Below are positions 10,176 through 17,940 of a DNA stretch of 64,000 bases, in pieces. This DNA comes from Micromonospora parva. Its GTDB lineage: Bacteria; Actinomycetota; Actinomycetes; Mycobacteriales; Micromonosporaceae. The first letter of the stretch is position 1; every line of letters begins with the position of its first letter. Below the pieces are notes generated by a model. It was not told the origin of the DNA. It searched no databases and saw nothing but the letters and a program-made list of their open reading frames with translations. The stretch covers positions 62,001 through 126,000 of the forward strand of contig NZ_JNZS01000004.1 of assembly GCF_000718515.1 (NCBI RefSeq), given 5' to 3'. Position numbers and translations under genes: made by a program.

Positions 10176-11057
10176 TCAGCAGTTCGGGGGTGGGGCGTTG
10201 GCGTTCGGGCACAGGCGCGCCACGGCCGCGACGGCGAACTGTTGGAGTTCCGCCTCGGTGCCGTCGCGACCGAGGCTGAGCACCGAGACGAGATCGCCGA
10301 CCTGCACCACCGCAGTGTTGGTCGGGCGCGTCTCGTCGTCGAGCGTCGCGCCGGTGTTCACGTCCCGGGCCTGGGAAATCGTGTGGGTCAGCAGGACGCC
10401 GCCTTGCCCCCCAGAGTCCAGCGGCCGGACCTGCCACCGGTGCACCACCTCCGCCGTACCGGTCTGCCCCTTCCGCTCGTACGGCCCGCGGCTGCGCCAC
10501 TCGTCGCACGGGTCCACCAGACCCTGGAGGGTCACGAGGGCCAACGTCGCCTCGTCCTGTGTTGCCATCCGGTAGACGTCCTGCATCACGAGAACGTCGG
10601 CGTTGCCGGGCTCGGTTCCGGCGGGACGCGCCCGAAGCAGGGTCTGTGAGCGGGACAGGCGGGAGAACCGCCACCCCTCCGGCAGCCCCAGGTTCGCCCG
10701 GCACTGATCGAGCATCGCGTCGACCCGGACCGGCTCTCCCATGCCCGCCTGGCTGAGCTGCACCTCGATCGGGCGCGTCAGGTCGGCCGGCTGGAGCAGG
10801 GCGTCGGTGGTGATCTCGTGCTGGGTCGGCGTGGCGTCGGGCGAGGCGGAGGCGGCCGGAAGAGCCGACGGCGGAGATGTCCTCGGCGCGGCGACCGCGG
10901 CGGCGGACACCCCGGCGAGGGCCAGCACGACGGTGGCCGCCACGATCCTGCGCTGGCTGCGGCGACGGGCCCGGGCACGGATCTCCTCCGGGCCGAGCCA
11001 GCGCACGTCCCGCAGGTCGCGCTGAATCTGTTCGACCAAGGTCGGGTCGTCACGCAT
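10176..11057 (-). CDS. Single-pass membrane protein, sigma-factor partner (putative anti-sigma-like)
   Basis: This is a 293-residue protein with a cytoplasmic N-terminal 33 residues (VRWLGPEEIRARARRRSQRR), one transmembrane helix (about 36-56) and an extracytoplasmic domain with four Cys. It lacks the HxxxCxxC zinc motif of classic anti-sigma factors. The start overlaps the sigma-factor stop by 8 bases, with GGAGG seven bases upstream, so the two are translationally coupled. Regulation of, or by, the sigma factor is inferred from coupling and topology alone; no family was recognised. Confidence 0.65.
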   Translation of the reverse strand: MRDDPTLVEQIQRDLRDVRWLGPEEIRARARRRSQRRIVAATVVLALAGVSAAAVAAPRTSPPSALPAASASPDATPTQHEITTDALLQPADLTRPIEVQLSQAGMGEPVRVDAMLDQCRANLGLPEGWRFSRLSRSQTLLRARPAGTEPGNADVLVMQDVYRMATQDEATLALVTLQGLVDPCDEWRSRGPYERKGQTGTAEVVHRWQVRPLDSGGQGGVLLTHTISQARDVNTGATLDDETRPTNTAVVQVGDLVSVLSLGRDGTEAELQQFAVAAVARLCPNANAPPPNC

Positions 11058-11550
11058 CGGTGGCCTCCTCCAGGTCAGAGACGGCGAGCAGACCGGCGAG
11101 CGCAGCGCGCCCCCGGGAGAGTCGGGCCTTCACCGTGCCCACCGGGGCCGCGGTCTCCCGGGCGACCTCGGCGACAGGCATGCCCACCAGGTAGTAGAGG
11201 GCGATGGCGACGCGTTGCTCCTCGGGCAGCCGGCGCAGGGCGGCGACCACCGCGACGGTGTCGGTGCCCGGCCCGGGAACGCTCTCGGTGGCCCCGTGTC
11301 GCAGGTAGGCACGGGCCCTGCTCCGCAGACTGCGCCAGCGGCTGACCGCGATCCGACTGGCCACCACCCGAACCCACGCCTCCGGGTCGTCGTACGCGCT
11401 GATCGTCGACCAGCGCTGCCACGCCCGGACGTACGCCTCCTGCACGGCGTCCTGCGCCTCGCCCCGATCGCCGGTGAGGGCGTAGACGAACCCGAGGAGT
11501 CGTTGTCGACTCCCCCGGTAGAACTCGTCGAACCCGTCGACGTCCGGCAC
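11050..11550 (-). CDS. SigE-family ECF RNA polymerase sigma factor
   Basis: This is a 166-residue ECF sigma factor. Region 2 spans about residues 10-75 (FVYALTGDRGEAQDAVQEAYVRAW, then AWVRVVASRIAVSRWR) and region 4 about 100-160 (LRRLPEEQRVAIALYYLVG, then the helix-turn-helix VARETAAPVGTVKARLSRGR). The length and the opening FDEFYRGSRQRLLGF fit the actinobacterial SigE family. GTG at 11550 follows GGAGGTAGCTG. It is coupled to the membrane protein downstream. Confidence 0.92.
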   Translation of the reverse strand: MPDVDGFDEFYRGSRQRLLGFVYALTGDRGEAQDAVQEAYVRAWQRWSTISAYDDPEAWVRVVASRIAVSRWRSLRSRARAYLRHGATESVPGPGTDTVAVVAALRRLPEEQRVAIALYYLVGMPVAEVARETAAPVGTVKARLSRGRAALAGLLAVSDLEEATDA

Positions 11551-11578
11551 CAGCTACCTCCCCGTGTCGGTCGCTGGG

Positions 11579-11606
11579 AACACGCACCGCGCGGGGTGGT
11601 CGGTTG
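11579..11606 (-). promoter_or_regulatory. Candidate ECF-type autoregulated promoter
   Basis: On the minus strand CAACCG (11606-11601) is followed 16 bases later by CGTGTT (11584-11579), resembling the AAC / CGT elements of ECF-dependent promoters. It would start transcription about 20 bases upstream of the sigma-factor GTG. This is pattern inspection only. Confidence 0.3.
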
Positions 11607-11612
11607 CCCCGG

Positions 11613-12596
11613 TCAGGCGATCATCTTCTCCAGCTCGGCGAGCGGGAACGCGCCGGCCGCGATCCGCTCCCGGGCCGCCCGGCGTACGGCCCGCTGCACC
11701 GCCACGTTGGCCGGTGTCGGTACGCCGTGCAGCCGGCCGAGCAGGGCGATCTCCCCGTTGAGGTGGTCGACCTCGGTCGAGCCGGTGCCCCGGGCCAGGC
11801 TCTGCCAGGTGGAGCCGCCGGAACGGGCCTCTCCGGCGACCGGGCGTTGCCCGACCAGGTCGCCCCGTTCGGCCTTCTCCTCCTCCGGCGAGGTGTGCGC
11901 GATGCCGGCGGCGGCGAGCGCGGCGACGCCCTCGGCGCGTACCCGCTCGGCCAGCGCGTCCGGGATGTCCCGGCCGAGCAGCGCCTGGAGGCCGTTACCG
12001 AGGTTGCTGAGCAGCTTGCCGTACTTCCAGCGCAGCACGTCGGCGCGGACCGGGGCGACGAAGCCGGCGGCGGTCAGGTCGGCGGCGATCGCCCGGTCGG
12101 TGTCGTCGGCACCTGCGGGGTACCGGCCGATGTGGAGCATCCCGGGGTGCGGGTACCCGTTGGCGACCACCACGCCCGGGTCCAGGTGGGTGGCCGGCAG
12201 CCAGACACAGACCGGGTGCACGTCGGCGAAGAGCCGCAGCGCGGCCCGCTCGTTGGCCACCCCGTTCTGCGCGGTCACCAGCGGCAGACGTTCGCCGGCC
12301 GTGCCGCCGCCGACCACCGGCGCGTCCACCCAGGTGGCCAACCCGCCGGCGGTGTCCTGCGACTTCACGGTGAGGATCAGCACGGTGTCCGCTGGCAGCG
12401 GCTGGTCACCGGGCCGGTCCACCGCCGCGAGCCGGGCGGTGACCTCACCGTCGGGCTGCCGCAGGGTCAGACCCCGCCTCCGGATCGCGTCCAGGTGGGC
12501 GCCGCGGGCCACCACTGTCACGTCCCGGTCGGCCTGGGCCAGCCGTACGCCGATGGTGCCGCCGACCGCACCGGCCCCGATGATCACGTATCGCAT
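11613..12596 (-). CDS. panE: 2-dehydropantoate 2-reductase family protein
   Basis: This is a 327-residue ketopantoate reductase-type enzyme (NADPH-dependent reduction of ketopantoate in pantothenate/CoA synthesis). Seen are the N-terminal GAGAVGG nucleotide loop (residues 7-13), LTVKSQDT, TAQNGVANE with the family Asn, the catalytic Lys region RWKYGKLLSNLGN, and the C-terminal helical domain with STWQSLARG and EVDHLNGEI. Actinobacteria often carry several paralogues, so the exact 2-oxoacid substrate is not certain. It is monocistronic, reading toward the sigma-factor gene. Confidence 0.85.
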   Translation of the reverse strand: MRYVIIGAGAVGGTIGVRLAQADRDVTVVARGAHLDAIRRRGLTLRQPDGEVTARLAAVDRPGDQPLPADTVLILTVKSQDTAGGLATWVDAPVVGGGTAGERLPLVTAQNGVANERAALRLFADVHPVCVWLPATHLDPGVVVANGYPHPGMLHIGRYPAGADDTDRAIAADLTAAGFVAPVRADVLRWKYGKLLSNLGNGLQALLGRDIPDALAERVRAEGVAALAAAGIAHTSPEEEKAERGDLVGQRPVAGEARSGGSTWQSLARGTGSTEVDHLNGEIALLGRLHGVPTPANVAVQRAVRRAARERIAAGAFPLAELEKMIA

Positions 12597-12657
12597 GGCC
12601 TCATTCTGCCCGCCCGTGCGCCAGCCGCCCGGTGCGCCGCCCGCCGGTTGCCTTCCG

Positions 12658-13401
12658 TCAGCTGGCCAGGCCGGCGTCGGTGAGGAACGGGCCGGCGAGC
12701 AGGAGTGCGCCGGCGATCAGCGCCGCGAGGTTGATCACTGCGAAGAGGCTCACCCAGAAGAACCCCGGAAACGGGGTGAGCCCGGCGAGTTGGTCGGCGT
12801 CGGAGGCGGGCATCCGGCCCCGGGAGCGCAGCCGTTGCAGCTCGACCACCGGCCGCACCCCACCGAGCAGCAGGAACCACACCCCGGTGTACGCGAAGGC
12901 GGCCTGGACCTGCGGCGTCGCGTACCACGAGACGGCGAACACCAGCGCGCCGGTGACCAGCAACGACACCACGCCGAAGGCGTTACGGATCATGACGAGC
13001 ATGGCCAGCAGCAGCGCCACCGCCACCCAGAGCAGCAGGGTGATCCGGTTGCCGCCGAGCAGCCAGGCGCCGGCCAGCCCGACCAACGGCGGTGCGACAT
13101 ATCCGGCGAGCAGGGTGAGGATCATGCCCGGCCCGGTGGGACGACCGGCGGAGAGCGTCAAACCCGACGTGTCCGAGTGCAGCCGGATGCCGCGCAGCTT
13201 GCGGCCGGTGAGCAGGGCGACGAGGGCGTGCCCACCCTCGTGGGCGATGGTGATGGCGTTACGGGCGATCCGCCACGGCAGCCGGGTGGAGACCACCACC
13301 AGCGCCACCGCCCCGGTGATCAGCACCAGCAGCGCGGGCGGGTCCGGCTGCGCGCCGAACAACGTGTCCCACTTCTCGCCCAGCCCGTCGATCGACATCA
13401 T
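12658..13401 (-). CDS. M50-like membrane metalloprotease family protein
   Basis: This is a 247-residue integral membrane protein with about six helices. The zinc motif HEGGHA (residues about 55-60, after ITIA) is an HExxH of the M50 site-2-protease type. The family is usually called peptidase M50 or M50B-like; no PDZ domain is present. A second metal-ligand motif (LDG or NxxPxxxxDG) is not obvious: VRPVVELQRL stands where it might be expected. The double ATG at 13401/13398 is taken as start because TAGGCT (13410-13415) lies eight bases upstream; the longer open frame to 14058 is spurious. Confidence 0.8.
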   Translation of the reverse strand: MMSIDGLGEKWDTLFGAQPDPPALLVLITGAVALVVVSTRLPWRIARNAITIAHEGGHALVALLTGRKLRGIRLHSDTSGLTLSAGRPTGPGMILTLLAGYVAPPLVGLAGAWLLGGNRITLLLWVAVALLLAMLVMIRNAFGVVSLLVTGALVFAVSWYATPQVQAAFAYTGVWFLLLGGVRPVVELQRLRSRGRMPASDADQLAGLTPFPGFFWVSLFAVINLAALIAGALLLAGPFLTDAGLAS

Positions 13402-13502
13402 GGGGCGCGAGCCTACCGGCGGCGTTCCGTGTCGCTCCCGAGGCACCGGCTCGCATCCTGTGAGACTGATCGGGTGGCGAGTGAAACGGGAGGTGAGCGC
13501 TG

Positions 13503-13812
13503 ATGAGCGCGGAACCCCGGGGGCACCACGTCGGGCTCTGGACCGAGGCCGACTACTTCGCCCTGGGTGAAACCCCGGACCGGATCGAGCTGCTCGACGG
13601 GAGCCGCCGATCGCCTGGTCAAAATGCAGCTCTACGCCATCGCGCGAATCCTCTGGTACCTGCTGGTCGAGCAGGACGGGGACGGTCACTCGTTGCGGCT
13701 GTTCCGGCTCGACGGCGAGCACTACGTCGAGGACCAGGTTGCCAAGCCCGGCGAGACGCTGACAGTCGTCGAGCCGTTCCGCTGGCAGCTCGACCCGGCC
13801 ACACTGCGCTGA
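13503..13812 (+). pseudogene. Uma2 family endonuclease (DUF820) remnant, internal deletion with frameshift
   Basis: From the ATG at 13503 the frame reads an Uma2-type N-terminus ([21 protein letters not shown], residues 13-33). After about 13604 the conserved sequence continues in the +1 frame as [11 protein letters not shown], then [10 protein letters not shown] and a C-terminal segment ending at the TGA at 13810. The central 70-90 residues expected in this family, including the PD-(D/E)xK nuclease core, are missing. The protein cannot be functional. Uma2 genes are highly multiplied in actinobacteria and decay often. Confidence 0.8.
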
Positions 13813-13891
13813 CCCGTTCCTCTCGTCACCAGGGCGACAGACGGCCGCCGATGAAGCTTTTTTCAGCCGCCCTTGCGATCTAGGGCACTTA

Positions 13892-13931
13892 CCTCCAAAG
13901 ATGTACGTCGATAGAGCGACGTCCTTGGAGG
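13892..13931 (+). promoter_or_regulatory. Hairpin occluding the lysozyme ribosome binding site
   Basis: CCTCCAA (13892-13898) pairs perfectly with TTGGAGG (13925-13931), which is the ribosome binding site of the lysozyme gene. Inside it ACGTC (13905-13909) pairs with GACGT (13918-13922) over an 8-base loop, with an asymmetric internal loop (6 and 2 bases). If transcribed, this would hide the ribosome binding site and could work as a translational switch. Confidence 0.5.
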
Positions 13932-13936
13932 CACTC

Positions 13937-14689
13937 ATGGCCCGTACCTCATCAACGCTGCGCCGCGCACTCGCGGCCGGCCTCACCGTCCTCGCCACCG
14001 CGGCGGCGGCCCTGGTAGCGACCGCCGGACCGGCGGCCGCAGCCACCACACCCGGCATCGACGTGTCCCGCTACCAGGGCAGCATCAACTGGACCAGCGT
14101 CCGCAACGCGGGCATCCAGTTCGCCTTCATCAAGGCGACCGAGGGCACCAGCTACAAGGACCCGAACTTCAACGCCAACTACGTCAACGCGTACAACGCC
14201 GGGGTGATCCGCGGGGCGTACCACTTCGCCCGCCCGAACATCTCCGCCGGCTCCACCCAGGCCAACTACCTGGCGTCCAACGGCGGCGCCTGGTCCGCTG
14301 ACAGCCGCACCCTGCCCGCCGCACTGGACATCGAGGGCAACCCGTACAGCGGCGGCTACTGCTACGGCCTCAGCACGACCGGGATGCGCAACTGGATCCA
14401 GGACTTCCTGAACACCTACCGCTCCCGCACCGGCCGGTACGCGGTCATCTACACCACCACGAGCTGGTGGAACCAGTGCACCGGCAGCTGGACCGGCCCG
14501 TGGGCGAACCACCCGCTCTGGCTGGCCCGCTGGGCGAGCGCGCCGGGCACGCTGCCGGCCGGCGCGTCGGTGTGGAGCTTCTGGCAGTACACCAGCACCG
14601 GCGCGGTCTCCGGGATCAGCGGCAACGTGGACCGCAACTACTGGAACGGCGACCGGAGCCGCCTGATCGCGTTGGCCAACAACACCTGA
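13937..14689 (+). CDS. Secreted GH25 lysozyme (N-acetylmuramidase)
   Basis: The 250-residue protein has a Sec signal peptide (MARTSSTLRRALAAG, hydrophobic to residue 33, cleavage near AAAATT) and a single GH25 domain: PGIDVSRYQGSINW with the catalytic Asp, IKATEGTSYKDPNF, GAYHFARP, ALDIEGN (catalytic Asp/Glu) and YTTTSWW, ending with FWQYTSTG. It should hydrolyse the MurNAc-GlcNAc bonds of peptidoglycan outside the cell. TTGGAGG lies five bases before the ATG at 13937, and that ribosome binding site is paired in a hairpin (13892-13931). There is no separate cell-wall-binding domain. Confidence 0.95.
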   Translation: MARTSSTLRRALAAGLTVLATAAAALVATAGPAAAATTPGIDVSRYQGSINWTSVRNAGIQFAFIKATEGTSYKDPNFNANYVNAYNAGVIRGAYHFARPNISAGSTQANYLASNGGAWSADSRTLPAALDIEGNPYSGGYCYGLSTTGMRNWIQDFLNTYRSRTGRYAVIYTTTSWWNQCTGSWTGPWANHPLWLARWASAPGTLPAGASVWSFWQYTSTGAVSGISGNVDRNYWNGDRSRLIALANNT

Positions 14690-14772
14690 CCGGGCCGTTG
14701 GCGGCAGCGGGATCGACGGTCACCAGCACGGTCGACAATCGGTCCGGCTGCCGCCACACCACCGGGTACGGG

Positions 14773-15000
14773 TCAGGCCCGCCGCCGGCTCAGGGCCGGC
14801 ACCACAGCATCCTCACGAGCCAGCGCGCCCCGGCGGGTCATCCGCCAGGCAGCAACGCCAAGGCCGGCAACGATCACGACGCCGAGCAGTGCGACGAGCA
14901 CCGAAACCCCCGCGCTGACCAGCAGCAGAATCGCGTCGCCGAGCGCCACGAGCATCCACAGTGCCAGCCGGGGCCGAGTGTCCCTCCGTCGGTAACCCAT
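14773..15000 (-). CDS. Small membrane protein (75 aa), hypothetical
   Basis: ATG at 15000 follows GGAGG at a spacing of seven bases. The product has a basic N-terminus (MGYRRRDTRP), two closely spaced hydrophobic helices (about residues 12-30 and 32-52) and a basic tail. No family was recognised. GC3 and the ribosome binding site support it as real. It is downstream of the Ser/Thr kinase on the same strand. Confidence 0.6.
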   Translation of the reverse strand: MGYRRRDTRPRLALWMLVALGDAILLLVSAGVSVLVALLGVVIVAGLGVAAWRMTRRGALAREDAVVPALSRRRA

Positions 15001-15065
15001 GTCGTGCCTCCTTCCGTCGTCAAAGGTCAATTACCCCGGACGACGGAAGGTCATGCGAATGAGTT

Positions 15066-17105
15066 TCAGTCCTGCCGGTCGGGCACGAAACCCTTGGCGA
15101 TCCGGTCGAAGTTCGGCAGGTTGGCCTGCCAGTCCTTCTCCGCGATCTCCCACCGCAGGGCGTAGCCCCGGTTGCTGGCCGTCACGAACCCCCGGTTGCG
15201 GACGTGGATCCGCTGCCCGTCCCGAGTCTCCAGCCACTCCCAGTCCGCACAGGTCTTCCAGAAGTTACAGCGCTTGATGCCGAGGTTCTGGTAGTTCTTG
15301 ACGATCTCTCTGCGGTCCGGCTCGATGCGCTGCCAGTCCTTGTAGGCGTCGTCCTTTGGGGTCGGCGTCCACTGCACGAGCAGCTCCCCCGGCCCGTTGG
15401 ACTCGTCGAAGACGACAGTGTTCTGACCAGCGTCGCGGCGCACCCAACCGTCGGGGATCGGCAGGGCGAAGCCTTCCGGGTCCCGGTGCAGCTTCCAGCC
15501 GGCCGGCAGCGCGTTCGGGTCGACCGAGGGAGTGGCCGAGGCCGACGGGGTCGGCGCACCGGTGGTGGGCGGCGGTGGCGCGGCAGCGGAGGTCGGCGCG
15601 GGCGCCGAGGTGGCGGCAGCACCGGTCGGGTCGGCCTGCGGGGTCTTGTCGCCGTCGCCGCTGGTCAGCATCGGCACGACCACCGCGAGGCCGATCAGCA
15701 GCAGCGCGACCAGCGCCCCGATCAGCACGTTACGTCGGGTGTTGTTCGGCTTCGTGCCGTCCGAGGGCGGCACCGACGCGCGGCCGGCCGGACCCACCGG
15801 CGGCATCAGCGACGTCGGCGTGGTCGGCTTGCGCTGCTCCGGAGCCACCGGCGGCCCGTCGACCACCGTCGGCTCGTCGTCGACGTTCGTCGTACCGTCG
15901 CCGCTCGTGTCGGGCGCGGCCGCGACCGTCGCGGTCGGCTCGGCCCCGGACGCGGCAGCATCGGACGCGGCGGCCCCGGACGCGGCGGCCCCGGACGGGC
16001 GGTCGACAGGGGCGGTCGGCTCGGCCGGTGCCGCTACCGTCGGGTCGGCCGGCACCACAGCGGTCGGGTCGGCGGCCGCACCTGAGGAAACCACTGCCGT
16101 CGGCGTGGCATCAGCCGCAGCGGTCGCGGCAGCAGCGGGGGCCGCAGCGGCAGCCGGCGGCGGCGACACCGGCTGGTCGACGCTCTCGGCAGGTCGCGGC
16201 GCCGGCACGTGCGGCGGGCGCGGCTCGCGCGGACCGTTCGGCCCCGGCCGACGTACGCCATCAAGCAGGGATATCCCGCGCGACCGCTTGCCCCCGGCGC
16301 GGCGCAGCAACCGCTCCGCCACCTCGGCGGTGATCCGCTCGTTCGGGTCCTTGCGCAGCAGCCCGTTGAGGACGGCCTTCAGCGGACCCGCGTTCTTCGG
16401 CGGCGGAATCGGCTCGGTGGCCAACGCGGCCAGGGTGCCGATCGCCGACGGGCGGGCGTACGGCGACTTGCCCTCGACCGCCGCGTAGAGCGTCGCGCCA
16501 AGCGACCACAGGTCGGCCTCCGGACCGGCGGTGCCGTCCCGGGCCCGCTCCGGCGAGATGTACGCGGGTGAGCCGAGCACCATGCCGGTGCGGGTCACGT
16601 TGGGGTCGCCGGGGATCGTGGCCAGACCGAAATCGGTCAGCACCACCCGGCCGTCCTCGCCCAGCAACACGTTGCCGGGCTTCACGTCGCGGTGCATGAC
16701 GCCCGCCTTGTGCGCGGCGCTGAGCGCGCCCAGCACACCCAGGCCGATCTCCACCGTGCGGGCCACCGAAACCGGGCCGTCCTCGGCGAGAGTGTCCTGC
16801 AACGACTTCGACGCCACGTACTCCATGACGATCCACGGATCGCCGTCGGTGCGCAGCACGTCGAAGATGCGGACGACATTGGCGTGGTTGAGCCGGGCGA
16901 TGGCCCGCGCCTCCCGCAGCGAGCGCTCGCGCATCTCGCGGCGCTCCTCATCGGTGAGACCGGGCGGCGGCACCAACTCCTTGATGGCGACGTCCCGGTG
17001 CAGCACCTCGTCGCGCGCCTTCCACACCCGGCCCATGCCGCCCTGGCCGAGCGGCGACAGGAGCCGGTATCGGTCAGCGACGAGTTGGGGAAGCGCGTTC
17101 GACAT
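15066..17105 (-). CDS. Ser/Thr protein kinase with transmembrane helix and extracellular domain (1)
   Basis: This is a 679-residue Hanks-type kinase. The catalytic domain covers about residues 10-275: GQGGMGRVW glycine loop, VAIKEL (catalytic Lys), HRDVKPGNVLL (catalytic loop), TDFGLA and GSPAYISPERA. An Ala/Pro/Thr-rich linker (about 290-455) precedes the transmembrane helix (about 458-481). The outer domain of about 145 residues starts with IPDGW and has a Cys pair (KRCNFWKTCADW). There are no PASTA repeats. The outer domain resembles that of the second kinase at 48553 in plan. TACCGT (17113-17118) seven bases upstream suggests a leaderless mRNA. Confidence 0.95.
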   Translation of the reverse strand: MSNALPQLVADRYRLLSPLGQGGMGRVWKARDEVLHRDVAIKELVPPPGLTDEERREMRERSLREARAIARLNHANVVRIFDVLRTDGDPWIVMEYVASKSLQDTLAEDGPVSVARTVEIGLGVLGALSAAHKAGVMHRDVKPGNVLLGEDGRVVLTDFGLATIPGDPNVTRTGMVLGSPAYISPERARDGTAGPEADLWSLGATLYAAVEGKSPYARPSAIGTLAALATEPIPPPKNAGPLKAVLNGLLRKDPNERITAEVAERLLRRAGGKRSRGISLLDGVRRPGPNGPREPRPPHVPAPRPAESVDQPVSPPPAAAAAPAAAATAAADATPTAVVSSGAAADPTAVVPADPTVAAPAEPTAPVDRPSGAAASGAAASDAAASGAEPTATVAAAPDTSGDGTTNVDDEPTVVDGPPVAPEQRKPTTPTSLMPPVGPAGRASVPPSDGTKPNNTRRNVLIGALVALLLIGLAVVVPMLTSGDGDKTPQADPTGAAATSAPAPTSAAAPPPPTTGAPTPSASATPSVDPNALPAGWKLHRDPEGFALPIPDGWVRRDAGQNTVVFDESNGPGELLVQWTPTPKDDAYKDWQRIEPDRREIVKNYQNLGIKRCNFWKTCADWEWLETRDGQRIHVRNRGFVTASNRGYALRWEIAEKDWQANLPNFDRIAKGFVPDRQD

Positions 17106-17195
17106 CGGTGAGACGGTACCCGGACCCGCTGACGCTCACACCGCCGGCACGCCACTGTGCGCTTCGGGTAACTTCGCGCCGCGTACCCTGACGGC

Positions 17196-17390
17196 ATGTC
17201 TGCCGAAGAGCCGCTGTTCCGGGTCGTCCGCGGCGTGCCCACCGCCGAGGAGTTGGCCGCTCTGGTGGGGGCGATCATCATCCGGTCCCGCCCGGCCGCC
17301 GCCCCCACGCCGACGGCCCCGTCCGCCTGGGCGCGCAGCGGCCGACCGGGCAGCTCCCGCGGCTGGCGCGCCGCCGGCCTGCCTCGCTGA
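17196..17390 (+). CDS. accE: Acyl-CoA carboxylase epsilon subunit
   Basis: This 64-residue protein has the actinobacterial AccE/PccE signature: LFRVVRGVPTAEELAALVGAI at residues 7-27 and a C-terminal SAWARSGRPG segment. AccE docks between the AccA and AccB assemblies and stimulates carboxylase activity. It is normally next to accB; here it is 7 kb downstream. TACCCT (17184-17189) lies six bases before the ATG, so the transcript is probably leaderless. Confidence 0.85.
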   Translation: MSAEEPLFRVVRGVPTAEELAALVGAIIIRSRPAAAPTPTAPSAWARSGRPGSSRGWRAAGLPR

Positions 17391-17481
17391 CCCGCCAGAC
17401 CGCCGTACGGGGGCTGCCAGGGTGGCGTTGAGCCGTTAACCTCACTCAGGGAAACGGTGCCGCTACGGGTAGGGAGGATCC

Positions 17482-17940
17482 ATGATCCCCGAAGAGGACC
17501 GGCCAGCACCCTGGCTACGCGGTTACGGCGGCATCGAAGCCGACATCAGCCAGCTCAGAGAGTTCGCCGACCGGCTCGCCGCCGACGTCGAGAGCAACTA
17601 CGCGCCGCACCTGTCGTACATCGCCGAAGACATGTCCGCGAAGCTGCCCAACCCCTGCGACGCCTTCATCGAGCTGGTCACCTTCCTGCGCGCGCACCAC
17701 GAGACGCAGCAGGCCACCGCCGACATGGTGTACGCCGTCCGAGGCGCCACCGGCCACCTCGCCGCCGCCGCCGACCAGGTCGCCACCCACTACGCCGACA
17801 GCGACGCCTTCACCGCCGCCAGAGTCGTGGACGTGCAACGAGCCCTCGCCAACCCTTTGAACATGCTGCCCGGCGGCCCCACGTCGGTGCTGACTGACCC
17901 GACCAGCCCCGACGCCCAGCCGCCGGTGGTGCTGCCGTGA
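17482..17940 (+). CDS. WXG100/Esp-like helical protein, first gene of a T7SS-like operon
   Basis: This is a 152-residue, largely alpha-helical protein with no signal peptide. It begins after a strong ribosome binding site (GGGAGGATCC). The region ISQLREFADRLAADVESNY to about residue 120 has the amphipathic two-helix look of WXG100-superfamily or Esp-type secreted proteins, but no WxG motif is present. Its stop overlaps the start of the next gene (GTGA). Membership in the type-VII family rests on fold impression and on the mycosin gene two positions downstream. Confidence 0.6.
   Translation: MIPEEDRPAPWLRGYGGIEADISQLREFADRLAADVESNYAPHLSYIAEDMSAKLPNPCDAFIELVTFLRAHHETQQATADMVYAVRGATGHLAAAADQVATHYADSDAFTAARVVDVQRALANPLNMLPGGPTSVLTDPTSPDAQPPVVLP

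Noticed and set aside
10176..11057. Classical zinc-binding anti-sigma factor
   Set aside because: No HxxxCxxC motif is present in the cytoplasmic part; only coupling and topology suggest the role, so it is called putative.
12658..14058. Long N-terminal extension (about 220 residues) of the M50-like protein
   Set aside because: The extension runs antisense to the Uma2 remnant and the start of the lysozyme gene and lacks family similarity; the MMSIDGLG start at 13401 with its -10 box fits better.
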